The notes beneath the pieces were generated by a model. The model ran no database searches. It had not been told where the DNA came from and was given only the letters and a program-made list of their open reading frames with translations. This document shows positions 23,570 through 40,100 of a stretch of DNA of 64,000 nt, in pieces (positions within the stretch are counted from its first letter, which is position 1; every line of letters starts with the position of its first letter). Source of the DNA: Haliclona indistincta (Eukaryota; Porifera; Demospongiae; Haplosclerida; Chalinidae). Made by a program: the position numbers and the translations under genes. The stretch is taken from contig OZ024788.1 of NCBI GenBank assembly GCA_964017065.1, forward strand, positions 9,217,761 to 9,281,760, written 5' to 3'.

Positions 23570-24179
23570 CTGAGATAACAAACAAACACACCATGAGAAC
23601 TACATGTGGCTACTTACACCACCTCAACCTATAAACCATCTATACAGTGAATCACAGATGACACTACAGAGAATGGTTGACACTGCACTTTGTATTGAAC
23701 TGAGTAAGCTAGCTCACTGACTGACTATAGTCAATAAAACAACATATGAATAACATATTGAACCTAGGGCTCCAGAAAATAGAAAATCAATGTCTATGGT
23801 AACTTTCGTGAGGTTAAATTTCATTCTATTCGTTGCACTGGTCTACAAAAACGAAATTACTTTGTACTTATGAAAATTTAGCAAACATGTAGCACTTTGA
23901 GAGAGCTAGCAATGGGAACACTGCTACCAATCCAGGGGGAGTTATATCTGGGATTATGTCAAGAAAAGGCATCCAGGTGTGGTTTGCTTGGGTGAATAAG
24001 AACGAAATTTAAATTACGAAATTCTGCCTTACATGTCCAAAACGAAAATTCAACCACACGAAATGATATAGCAGCTATACGGTATCCATTACTAATAATA
24101 ATAATGATATGATACTATAGGATACTGAATCACTAATAATGTTCTATATCTACTTCCATATATGTACGTACACACAAGA
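23570..24179. other. No gene seen
   Basis: AT-rich, with scattered ACGAAATT and AAATTTCG motifs between 23810 and 24090 that resemble degraded TIR-element sequence. No exon is supported. Confidence 0.4.
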
Positions 24180-28940
<4,761 letters not shown>

Positions 28941-29096
28941 GTGAAGGAACGTGTGATCACTAAAATAACTTGGAACAGGGCCAGTTGGTCTATAAAGAAA
29001 GAGAGTGAAATGAATGAGAATGTGGTTTATTGCAATAGAATACAGAGATGAGTAGTAAGACTATTTTTCAAGCATTTGAATAATCCTGTGATAATA

Positions 29097-29198
29097 CAGT
29101 GGAACCCTTCTTAGCAAACACCCCTCTCCAGAGGACACCCTCTCTATAATGGACAATTTTGTTGGTCCCGATGGTGTCCGCCTTAGAGGGGTTCCACC
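29097..29198. mobile_element. Short TIR MITE
   Basis: Begins CAGTGGAACCC and ends GGGGTTCCACC, with the inner GTGTCC and GGACAC blocks also inverted; TA precedes the left end. The form resembles widespread Tc1/mariner-type MITEs with CAGTGGAACC termini. Confidence 0.65.
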
Positions 29199-29531
29199 TT
29201 AAATCACAACAGAAACTTCACCATTAAAACAGAGCTTGCAAATAAACATTTCAATTCCATGCAATATGCCAGTAGTGCCTTGAGGTTACTGGAACAGGTA
29301 TTTTCATGGTACATCAGTGTACAAAATTTCAATTTAGCGATTCGTGATTTCAATGAGAGCAATCAAAATATAATGGCTTTTATGAATTCAATCCGAATTG
29401 AAATAAATACACACACAAATACCAGCTATTATACATCTACGCCAATAATTATAAACTCAATGAGTGTTTTTAGTTTACCATGGTCACACTAAACTAAAGC
29501 ACTGATGTTTAAATTGCCCGGCATGCATACC

Positions 29532-29857
29532 CTAATTGCTGTTTGATAGTGACTCTGTGATGAGTTCAGCTAGTCCATCCAGTCCATCGGTCTCTCTCAG
29601 GCAATCTATCAAGTGTTGATATGTGCGAGGAGCTGTAGTACTTGCCGTCCATCGTTTGAGGATGGCTCTTGTAATGCCCTCAACACCATCGTGGATGTGA
29701 TCCCTTTTGATCAGATCAACTGCTGTTCCATTATCATCTTGTAGGAGACACATTCCAAACAACTCATAATCTTTAGTAGAAATCACTTGAATGATTTTCA
29801 ATGGTTTACCATCTGCTCCTTTCATTGTCATCAATTTTCGTAATGTAGGAGTGTCAG
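29532..29857 (-). CDS. Death-domain terminal exon of a Roc-COR gene
   Basis: A single exon with acceptor GCACTTGTAG and stop TAG after SLSNSN. It encodes a Death-fold segment: PLKIIQVISTKDYELFG, VDLIKRDHIHDGVEGI, ILKRWTAS, TYQHLIDCLRETDGLDGL. It enters in phase 1, which matches the GTGAGC donor of the Roc-COR exon at 33824; joined, the protein would have the Roc-COR-Death order of the left-edge gene. The intervening 4 kb intron holds a hAT-like element and a foldback element. The pairing is inferred from strand, order, phase and shared architecture. Confidence 0.65.
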
Positions 29858-30104
29858 CTACAAGTGCATATACCAATAATATATTGCGGATCAGGAAATG
29901 TTAGCGTTATTTAACTGCGCGTACAATATAAATGCACATTGTGTGTTAATATTTCATGTGGTTGAATTTCGTCACTAGGACGGAAAAGAAAATATTCTAA
30001 AGTCAAGAAATTCAGATTGCAAGCTTACTCATGTAATACTGGTACTGAGGTATATTTTACGGGTAATATACCACGGGATAGGATAAAACTACACTGTTAC
30101 TATG

Positions 30105-30507
30105 TAGTGTTGTACCTATACTGGTATCTGTATCTGTATAGGCGCCAATATTTGTACTATAGGCAAGGATCAGTTATAGGCAATTTAAATGTAGATAGTA
30201 CAGATCAAATTTTTATTTTAAAAATCAATACTCAAAATTCAGTAACTGCAAGTTCTTCTTCCAAAACTGTGGCATTTCCACTTTTTCAGCTACAATCCTG
30301 TTTCTCTTTTCAACAGCGATGTCTGCTTTAACAGAATCGATGCAAAAGTGCCTCCAAAATGGGACTCTTGTAGCCATTTTGATCACATTTTTGGTTTTGC
30401 ACATACGCAAAAATAATATCTGTATCTGTATCTGTATCGGCGATATTGTGTGCCTATACTATCGGTATAGGACTGTATAGGCAAAATACTGTATAGGTAC
30501 AACACTA
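30105..30507. mobile_element. hAT-like MITE with 8-bp TSD
   Basis: Termini TAGTGTTGTACCTATAC and its inverse, flanked by a perfect 8-bp direct repeat TTACTATG (30097-30104 and 30508-30515). TAGNG termini with an 8-bp duplication are typical of hAT elements. Internal CTGTATCTGTATCTG repeats. No transposase. Confidence 0.8.
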
Positions 30508-30532
30508 TTACTATGACGCTGCCATCTATGAA

Positions 30533-32084
30533 GGGATAAAAGAGTGTGGAGTACACTGTTGTTCTCCTTCTTGTTACTACGGAAGAAAAGAGTGTGGGTA
30601 TACTGTTTTTCTCCATCTTAATGAAGGAAGAAAAGAGAATGGGGTACACTGTTTTTCTCAGGGTGTAGGTAAAACAAGAAATGAAACAGGAAACTGCGCC
30701 CGGCCATAAATACTACTAAACCCTAAACCCAAGACCCTAAAACCTTCACCTAAAGGTGCCCAGTATTTGCCTAACAGCGCCGAGTATTCGCCTAACGGTG
30801 CCCAGTATTCTTTTTTATAATAATTTTGCATGTAGCAAGGATACCGCAAAAATGCTTATCTTAAATAGCACCCTATAAGTCAGATATTAGAGCCACAGAT
30901 TTTTTGAAGGAAAAAACAGTACAACTCTCCCGGATGTCCACAGGAAGATTGTTCCACATGGCAATGGAAGATAGAAAAAAGGAGGAATCGTAGGAAGTAG
31001 AATGACCAGTGACTGACTGGCAGCGATCTTGCAAGGACAGGCGCATCAGGCATAATGATAATACCTTTGTTAATTTTGAAGAGTATTCGCCTAACGGCGC
31101 CCAGTATTCACGTAACAGCGCTCAGTATTCGCCTAACGTGCCAGAATAGTACTGGGCACCGTTAGGTCCATACTGGGCACATTAGGCGAATACTGGGCGC
31201 CGTTAGGCGAAGGTTTTGGGTTGTGGTAAAACCAGGAATGAGGAACGGCGAACGAGAAATGACGGAGAAATTCGGAGCATAAGCAAAAGTTGCAGGCCAC
31301 CACTCCCACTCTGCTGAAAATGCACATCAGAATACTAGGTCGCCCAGAATATTGGGTGCCGTTAGGTTGGCATACTTCCTGTCGATCTTTAGCTAGGGCC
31401 TAAGGCCCGGTTTAGGACGACCCTCCCGACGATCTTTAGGCTTATCAAGGGCCGAAGGCCCAGTTAGGACGACCCTCCCGACGATCCTTAGGCTTACCAA
31501 GGGCCAAAGACCCGGTTTAGGACGACCCTCCCGACGATCCTTAGGCTTACCAAGGGCCGAAGGCCCGGTTTAGGACGACCCTCCCTACGATCCTTAGGCT
31601 TACCAAGGGCCGAAGGCCCAGTTTAGGACGACCCTCCCAACTTTGCGCAGTTAGGAGAAGGTTTTTAAGGTCTTGGGTTTGGGTTTAGGGTTTAGTGCGA
31701 GACCACGCCCACTCAATGCATATTCCCCGTTCCCTCATTCCTGGTTTTACCAATACCCGAAGGGTCTTGGGTTTTTACCAATACCCGAAGGTTTTAGGGT
31801 CTTGGGTTTAGTAGTAATTATGGGCTGGCGGGGTTTCCTGTTTCGTGTTTTACCTACACCCGGAGAAAAACAGTGTACCCCACACTCTTTTCTTCCTTCA
31901 TTAAAATGGAGAAAAACAGTGTACCCCCACACTCTTTTCTTCCTTCGTTAAGATGGAGAAGAAGAGTATACCCACACTCTTTTCTTCCTTCATTAAGATG
32001 GAGAAAAACAGTGTACCCCACACTCTTTTCTTCCGTAGTAACAAGAAGGAGAACAACAGTGTACCCCCCACACTCTTTTATCCC
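30533..32084. mobile_element. Foldback element with 9-bp TSD and minisatellites
   Basis: Arms (about 30533-30745 and 31780-32084) are inverted repeats built of several copies of a unit with AGAGTGTGGGGTACACTG, and the right arm has more units than the left. The outer ends are GGGATAAAAGAGTGTG and the flanks share ATCTATGAA (30524-30532 and 32085-32093), a perfect 9-bp target duplication. The interior has several GCCCAGTATTCGCCTAAC repeats (30755-30810, 31080-31215), about five copies of the 53-bp unit (31395-31650) and telomere-like GGGTTTAGGGTTT. Non-autonomous; the 9-bp duplication and GGGNT.. ends suggest mobilisation by a Mutator-type transposase (inference). Confidence 0.8.
31395..31650. 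repeat. 53-bp minisatellite, about five copies
   Basis: Tandem unit whose core is GGGCCGAAGGCCCGGTTTAG followed by GACGACCCTCCCGACGATCC. The same unit occurs about three times, inverted, at 3814-3945 inside another foldback element. The GGGCCGAAGGCCC core is itself a short hairpin. Confidence 0.85.
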
Positions 32085-32093
32085 ATCTATGAA

Positions 32094-33823
32094 GGCAAAA
32101 CAGAGAGAATAGTGTAAACTTGTACGGAACCATATACCAGGTAGCTACAAATAGACTACATTGCCAGAAATGTAATACATTTTTTGGACATGAGCACTTT
32201 TTCTCATATTTTGCACACCAGGACATGTTAACAGTGATCTACACATCCAAAAAGCACAAGAAGTTGGTTAGAAGGACTGTGCCAAGTCGCTGAAGCAGAA
32301 TAGCTACGATAAAGCTAGCATCAGTGAATACCGAATTTTGAAATTTCTAATTATCAGCACAAAAACCACAAAATTTTCCCTCTGGGGGAAAAATATGCGC
32401 AAGTCTACCAGAGCTAAAACAAGCATCAGGCAAGTCTGTTCATAGCTGTGAGCAACAATCCGGATCGAACTAAGCCACAAATGTTGTCACAAACCGGTAA
32501 AACGTGTAAGAAATTTTGAAAAAGCTCGAAATTCACGTACTAATGTATTACGAGAATGAGAGCGCTAACGATCGTCGGGGGAAAAAAGAGCGCGTGTGCG
32601 AGCGCTTAGCTATGCGTTCAGTAGGTTAGCCACGAGTCTCTAGAGCATGTTTCCAAGTCGAACTAAGCTTTCCAGACGTTAGTTTGCCTTGGGCGATGCG
32701 TTTTCAGGTCGCTCTCAATTCCCGTAATACATTAACTAAGATTAGTATACGGAACGGTATACGGCAAAATTAAACTCCGTGTCCTGGAATTTCTGGTAAT
32801 GAGACTTCGATATGAATATGGCAGTTGAACGCTCCTTATGATGAAGAGTAGCATACCCTATCAGTGGTAGACAGCAGAAAACCAATGATTCTAATGTTAG
32901 ACAGCAGGCAAGTTAGGATTTTGCCATAGCCCCATTTCGTGGGCTTGATGTGCTCCTGGTGCTAGCAATATAGCAGCATACAGCAGAAAGCTATAAGGCA
33001 AGTTTTGTTACAGTTCAAAGGTTTGTTTGAGGAGACAAACTTCATACAGCCGTTAGTATACAGTAGCCAGCCTTTCCAAGGTACTTTTGGCTGATCGACT
33101 GAAGTTTTACAGCCTCGTGATGCTGAATGCACCTGGAGTCTAGCTTAGCCTGCATTTCCGTCGCAATAATTATGGACATGCTGAAATTAGAATAATTATC
33201 TTGACGAAATTAGAACCACATGACGAAATATTGGAAAAAGACCATTCCTTTTCTTATGGCAAACTTAGAGTGCAGAATGTTCAGACATCTGCCTCACTGC
33301 TGTACATATCACTCAGTGTATACATACGTATAACATTGCTATGTATTTATTACAATGGGTTATAAAAGTGTTCTCAACCTTGAAAAAAACATCTCAGATT
33401 GAAATCAGCACGTCGAATGCAATAAATTGTACTGTTACATTGAAGCATAGAGTATGAGTAAATTACCGCATTAAACTCAGTCATACTAATAGTGCTCACA
33501 ATTTGTTGTTCTTTGGTGTACTCTGTTTGCACTGATAGAGCTCGTCATGCCTTGCAACTCTGATACAGTGCTGCTCACAGATAAAGATTTCTCACCTATA
33601 ATGATAATGTATACATGTAGTAATGATACAATCATACTGATAAAGTGTTAGTACAGTGTAGCCTGGCTAATCCGATCACCATAGCTGGGCAAAAGTGAAA
33701 TTCACTGTATATTAGTTTACTCTGGTCTGCGACTGCATTACTCATGTGGTCGCTAGTTCAGGTTACACTGTACATGACAACAGAAACCTACTGTACCTAC
33801 TGTGTAATGGTTTATATGCTCAC
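32094..33823. other. No gene; intron and repeat remnants
   Basis: No exon is supported. An imperfect inverted pair (TAATGTATTACGAGAATGAG near 32540 and its inverse near 32710) is visible. 33250-33430 matches 5835-6045, and 33444-33823 matches 11343-11500 with an extra ~220 bp at 33474-33696. The part next to 33824 is the intron after the Roc-COR exon. Confidence 0.5.
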
Positions 33824-36800
33824 CTAGCCATTTTAAATGTCGAGGTTCTAAATCATGGACATTCTTCTCGCACTCCACAATCTTGGACATATCATTGTAT
33901 GTACAAACATGGTGGTCATCACCTTCACTGCAGAAGCATGGAAAACAGTCAACTTTGGTGATGAAATCTTTTTGGATGTGGAGCTTTTCCTCAGTGAGAC
34001 GTATCGAATCTAGAATGTATTTTCGAATACTTGCTTGTCCTTTTGAGAGCCTTTCAAGCTGACTAGAACATAAGTATAATATCTCGAGCTGAAGGTGACG
34101 TTCGATCAAGCGAACTGTTCCACCTGGCTTATAATGCAGCATGATGTTATTACGATATTGACAGTCATCACGTTTAGTGTAAAACAGCTTTTCAAACTTC
34201 TCATTCGTGAGAAGAAAAACTACAATGGCAGGTAAATAGCCAAGTGGGATAGGTAGATAAACTTGTTCACTTCCTTGCATTGAACTTAACTTAATAATCC
34301 ACGAGTCAGGGTGAAGTTGAGGCATTGTGGGATCAGGAGCAAGAGCACAGGGCATAAAGTATTCAGATGTTCCATCAATTGCGGCAACTATTTTTACATG
34401 CTCCAAAATGCAGAGAAAGAATTGTGGAGTTAGTATAGGTTCAGAGAAATTAACACATATTTCTAAGGTAGACAAATTGAATCGCCCTTGTTTCTTAAGT
34501 TTTTTTGTTCCACAAGGAAGAAAAGTTTCAATACAATTCTCAGCAAGATAATCTTCATCAAGAAATGAGAGTGTAAGTAGTCGAGAGACTTTGTTGAATA
34601 CTGATTTAGTGTCAATGATGACTGAATCTCTAAGATTAGGAGTATCATAATACATGAGCATACGAATGTCATGAAAAAACTGGATTGCACGTTTGGTCTC
34701 TCTTTCATTCATCCCAAGAGAGCCTCCAGTATGATAGCATTCACCAAGTGGAAGAACAGCTTTATTTTCTTCCTCTGCTATAGTAAGTAACCTAAGAAGA
34801 AACCCAAACCAACTAAGCCTAACATCTACTTCCATTGTCACATCAGATGCGAGGAATAGTTCACGAAGTTTCTTTGCTGTCTCTGTTCGATCTTTCTTAG
34901 TCTCAGTGTCAATAGTGATGGCATTGATTGGCAATATGACCTTGTTATCCAGCTGTACTCGAAAAGACTCATATGGTTCAAGGACTTCTCTGAGGATAGA
35001 CTCTTCATCTTCCAACGTTTCACTACATTTATGTGCTTCATGAGCAAAACAAAAGTTCCAATAATTGTTAATTAACCCTCGGCGCATATGCGCGAGGGTT
35101 ACGGTACTTGGTTTGTCATTCACTCGTTCATTCATTCATTAACCCTCGGCGCATATGCGCGAGGGTTACGGTACTTGGTTTGTCATTCGTTCACTCATTA
35201 ACCCTCGGCGCATGCGCGAGGGTTACGGTACTTGCTTTGTCATTCGTTCATTCATTCATTCTGTCCATCGAGCTGCAGAGATCAGCGATCACTTCTACGC
35301 GTTGGTAAGGTAATGAGCATGATCAGCACGACAATGGCTTGCAATGTGACTTGTGGATTTTGCTAAAGTGCCTTCGTTCTCGAGTTATTGCTGGCTCACC
35401 TTGACAGCCGTCTTTGACCTCTCTGACGACTAAAGCGCCCATAGTTGACTACCTAGGTACCTGTAGATTCCATTTAAACTGCAGGACAGCTCTGGGGGTG
35501 CGTAGACATCTCAAGAAAAAGCCTATCAAAGCCAGAGCAATGGCTACGCTACCTACTCAGCGTTCACGGTCACGCCCACTTGACACACCTTGTCTTGTGG
35601 TCAGCACTTTGCTGTCTTCTGGTTATTAGCAGTGCAGTTTCAATAGCAAGCAGGTTGGCTTTAGCTGCAAAGCTCCTTCTGCAAACCATATCTAAGGAGC
35701 TAACTCTACAATGTGCAACACGCCGAGGGTTTCGTGAAATCTGTTCATTCGTTCATTCATTCTGTCCATCGAGCTGCAGAGATCAGCGATCATTTATACG
35801 CGCTGGTAAGGTTATGAGCATGACAAGCTCGACAATAGCTTGCAATGTGACTTGTGGATTTTGCTAAAGTGCTTTCGTTCTCGAGTTATGTATGGCTGGC
35901 TCACCTTGACGGCCATCTTGGACCTCTCTGACTACAAAAGCGCCAATTTTTGACTATCTAGGTACTTGTAGATTCCATCTAAACTTCAGGACAGCTCTGG
36001 GGGTGCGTAGACATCTCAAGAAAAAGCCTATCTAGTATCAAAGGCAAGAGCAATGGCTACCTACTCGTGTTCACGGTCACGCCCACTTGACACACCTTGT
36101 CCTTGTGGTCAGCACTTTGCTGTCTTCTGTTTACCAGTACAGTTTCAATAGCAAGCAGGTTGGCTTTAGCTGCAAAGCTCCTTCTGAAAGCCATAACTAG
36201 TTAGCAGTGCAGTTTCAATTATATAGCTATAGCCTATAATAAGCTAAGCAGGTTGGCACTAGTGGTAAACTCCTGCTGCAATCCCCAACTATGGTCTATA
36301 AAGCGTAGACGCCGAGGGTTTGTGAAATGCGTTCATTCATTCTGTCCAATGAGCTGCAGAGACCATCGCTCACTTCTGAAACTCGGTCAAGGTATAAACA
36401 GGCTTAGCATGACAATGGCTTGCAATGTGACTCGTGGATTTTGCTAAAGTGCTTTCGTTCTCGAGTTATGTATGGCTGGCTCACCTTGACGGCCGTCTTG
36501 GACCTCTCTGACTACAAACGCGCCCATAGTTGACTATCTAGGTACTTGTAGATTCCATCTAAACAGCAGGACAGCTCTGGGGGTGCGTAGACATCTCAAG
36601 AAAAAGCCTATCAAAGCCAAGAGCAATGGCTACCTACTCGTACTCAGTGTTCACGGTCACGCCCACTTGACACACCTTGTCTCGGTTGTGGTCAGCACTT
36701 TGCTGTCTTCTGGCTAGCAGTGCAGTTTCAATAGCAAGCAGGTTGGCTTTAGCTGCAAAGCTCCTTCTGCAAACCATAACTAAGGAACTAACTCTACAAT

Positions 36801-36948
36801 GTGCAACACGCCGAGGGTTTCGTGAAATCTGTTCATTTATAATGGGTAGTTCCCCACATTCAGAATCTGATCGTGCAAATGGTGGTTGAAAAGAAGATAC
36901 TGCCTTGGCCAAAGTCTCCAATACCATTCGATTCGACAAATGTATATG
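33824..36948 (-). pseudogene. Roc-COR gene, 5'-truncated and split by a tandem array
   Basis: The COR exon (33824 to about 35072) encodes KCSETLEDEESILREVLEPY, VILPINAITID, a COR core (FFHDIRMLMYYD, VIIDTKSVFNKVSRLL) and a Cys/His tail ending DLEPRHLKWLG before a GTGAGC donor (phase 1). Its 5' edge runs into repeat DNA; the apparent start (ATG at 35135) is inside the repeat and not credible. The preceding Roc coding resumes beyond the array at about 36840-36948 (MVLETLAKAVSSFQPPF, GELPI, acceptor AAATTTAG). Around the junction the expected G4 strand seems to need a frame change, so at least one frameshift accompanies the insertion. No P-loop segment is found before NLR2. Probable C-terminal partner: the Death exon at 29532. 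Its tail is shared with NLR1. Confidence 0.7.
35073..36839. repeat. Tandem array, units of about 0.5 kb, in Roc exon
   Basis: Three near-identical 0.5-0.6 kb units, each starting near TCTGTCCATCGAGCTGCAGAG (35257, 35758, 36340), preceded by three copies of a ~66-bp unit containing the near-palindrome CCCTCGGCGCATATGCGC (35074-35240). Inverted relatives lie at 45650-46790. No coding; open frames recur because the unit recurs. Confidence 0.8.
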
Positions 36949-37154
36949 CTAAATTTGTTGCAGTTAGTTGATTTACCATCAAAAGTACAAAAACTCTGGT
37001 AATTTGCTCAAGGGCTCATTGAGCTTACATGTAACAGGAAATAATTATCTGAAGGCAGCTGTTTTGAAGAAAGAGAGCAGCTACATCTAAAAATGGTGGC
37101 TGGCGTAGCACATTTTAACAATAAAACTAACCTCATCATACCAGTAGTTGAGAG

Positions 37155-40100
37155 TCACCACTTCTTGTACACGTCATAAGCATTATCACTATCATACCAT
37201 TCAATGACCACATCATCTCTGGAGAGAGGACAATATTTTAACATGCCCTTGTTGATACGATGTAGATGAAGTTTTTTCACAGCACTGCTTTCTACACCCT
37301 TTATCAATAATGGTATCTGTCCACTAGAGTAACTTGCTATGAATTGATTATGATTAATAGCTAGTTCCTCCATTGTTGTGTTCTGTTTGAGACCACTGGC
37401 CAGTGCTTTGAGTGATAGAGTTAGGTGATCATCAATGAAGAGAAGGTGTGTTATATTGGTGCTGCTGACAATAGCTGTGGTGAGGAGGGTGTGGTCAGTA
37501 GTGGGAATAGTGCAGCAATACAGTGCTAGTTTGTGTAGTCTACAGTGAGGAGACTGCAGGGAGTGGATGAGTGAGCTAGTGAATTCACTGCTGAGATTAC
37601 AACACATCAATGACAGAGAGTGGAGATTGTTCAGCTGTTGTCCTATGAATTGAGGAACGACAAAACTTTTCCAACTATCAATTCTTAAGATCTCTAACAC
37701 ATCACAATACAAACTAATATTCCCAAGTGTCTCATTAGATGAAGAATCTTGATCTTCAATCTCAAGGATAGATTCAGTCAACTTCATCTTTGTGAAGGAT
37801 GATAATTGCAATAACCAGTGATTGATTTCTCTACAAGAACCAGTAGCATTCAAACACACTTTACCATCAGTGTGTTGCAATGTAAAGGATAAGTGTTGGT
37901 ATACGTGGTCAGTAGTGGAAATAGTGCACTCACACAGTGACAGTTTGTTTAGTTTATAGTCTGGAGAGAGCAGGGAGTGGATGAGTGTGCTAGTGGCTTC
38001 ACTGCTGAGCTCACACTTTGTCAGTGACAGAGTGTGGAGATTGTTCTGACGCAGTTCAAAGAATAGAGGAATGGAAAACGAGAAACAAGTAGTATTGTTA
38101 TTGTTAATGTTTACGATCTCTAACATGTGACTAAATAAACCAATCCCCTCAAGTGTCTCATCGGCTTCTTGTTTAATAATGGACAAGATCAATTCAGTCA
38201 ACTGAACCGAGTAGGATGATAATAGTGATAACCAGTGATTGATAGCAAATGAAGAACCTTCAGCATTCAAAAAATATTTACTATTAGTTTCTAGCAACTC
38301 CAAGACATTGAAACAGTACATGTGGTCAGTAGTGGAAAAAGTGCAATCTCGAAATGACAATTTTTTTAGTAGTCTGCACAGAAGTGAGTGGATGAGTGAG
38401 CTAGTTACTTCATCGCTGAGCTTACACTTCTTAAGTATCAGAGTGCAATAATTATTTTGCAAAGGAATGCAATGAGCCTTGATTTCAGCATCTTCAATTG
38501 TAAGCTCCTCCAATAGTGGATAGCTGTCAAACATGCCTTCAATCATATCTTTGGCCACTTCTTTGACTTTATGGTAATTACTTTTAGAAATATCTACTCT
38601 AATAGATACAATTTTTTTTGTGAAGGGTTTGAGCTGTGAAAACATCTTTAAAATTTCAGACCATAATCCACATAGATCAAGAGAGACTATCTTACCCTCT
38701 CCACTACCATCCTGAGGTGCTAACTTTAGACCAAAGACAAGATGATTAAAGTATTCGGGGTTGACTGTAGCTATTTTTTCCACTCTCCAAGTGCTAGTGC
38801 TGTTGGCAATACAGTAACCAATGACAAACCAGTCTAGAGCAGAGCGACCACTAACAGAAATATACTTTCTACTAGTGACTAGAGTTGACTGAATGAGCTG
38901 TGGACACTGAGTCTCATACAACAAATGAAGCAATGACACATCAACTGATGATGTCTTATTCTTATGTAGACCAGTCTTCAGAAGGTTAGGACGAATACCA
39001 CTGAGTTGTGTTCTACCTGCTAGGAAGAGTACCGCTGGCCAGTGAGTAGCTGAGGAAGATGAAGATTTTTCTCTGTTTTTTCCATAATATTTTAAGAAGT
39101 TACTAAGAGGAAAAAGACCCTTTCGTCCAAGTATGTGTGATAGTTGTTGTTCATCATTGTCACATTGCTGGGAGTGGTGCACTGCTGCAAGATATTCTTG
39201 TAATGTAAGATGTAGAAAGTTGTGTGAAGATGATCTCCCAATACCTGCAGTCAGTTCCTCCTCTCTCTGCATCAGACCAAGTGTCTCTGATGGTACATTG
39301 TCATCTTCTTCATCAAACACATACTGTTGCTTCTCTATTCCCTTTGCTGCCAGTGCAGTCACTGCTTTAAGCTGCTGCTTCACATCCTCTGGTAGATCAC
39401 GTATGTCTCTTATTCTCCACTTTCTGTCCTTGTGTACAGGATGGTGTGTGAGGTATCGTAGTAACAGAGTATGGACAAGACCTGTGTATAGTTCAGTGAG
39501 GGTCTTTGGGGCAAACCCTTTGTCCCCATTTCGCCAGTGGCTGCAGTAAAGGTCGGTTACTATGGCACATTGTAGAGGATTGAACATGAGAGAAGATGAG
39601 AATGGATGACAGGAAAGGTACTCCTTGAAATCTTCTACTAGTTCTGGGTTGTCTCCACAAACTGAGTTGATGTACTCTTCAATGTTCTTATCTGTGAACC
39701 CCAGCACTTCTATGTGCTGGTCAATGGACTGCTGAAAGTCAGGATGGAGTGTTCTAGTGGCAAGTGGTCTACTGGTCACAATTAGTGTGGCCTGACAGAG
39801 TAGCTCTCTACTCATCAGCCATTGAATCACAGAGCCAGATTCTCTCTGCTTGATTGTCAGTTCATCGTATCCATCTAGTATCAGTAACATGCCCTTGCCA
39901 TCTTGTCTAACCAGTTCTGTCACTGCCTGGCGCATCTCAGGGTCAGGATGGTACAAGAGGTCATTGATAGTTTGTGCTGTCCTTGTCCTCTGGTCTCTCA
40001 GCTTGATAATAACCACCACTCCACACTCCTGCAGGATCTCTCCTCTGGCCCATTGCTTGCACAACTCAAATGCAAATGTAGTCTTACCAACCCCAGGTGC

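Noticed and set aside
33753..35135. A complete 460-residue protein starting at 35135
   Set aside because: Its first ~20 codons lie in the tandem array, and the frame past 33824 reads through a GTGAGC donor shared with NLR1.
35257..36835. A CRISPR array or multi-copy gene
   Set aside because: Units are ~0.5 kb, directly adjacent and non-coding; there are no spacers.
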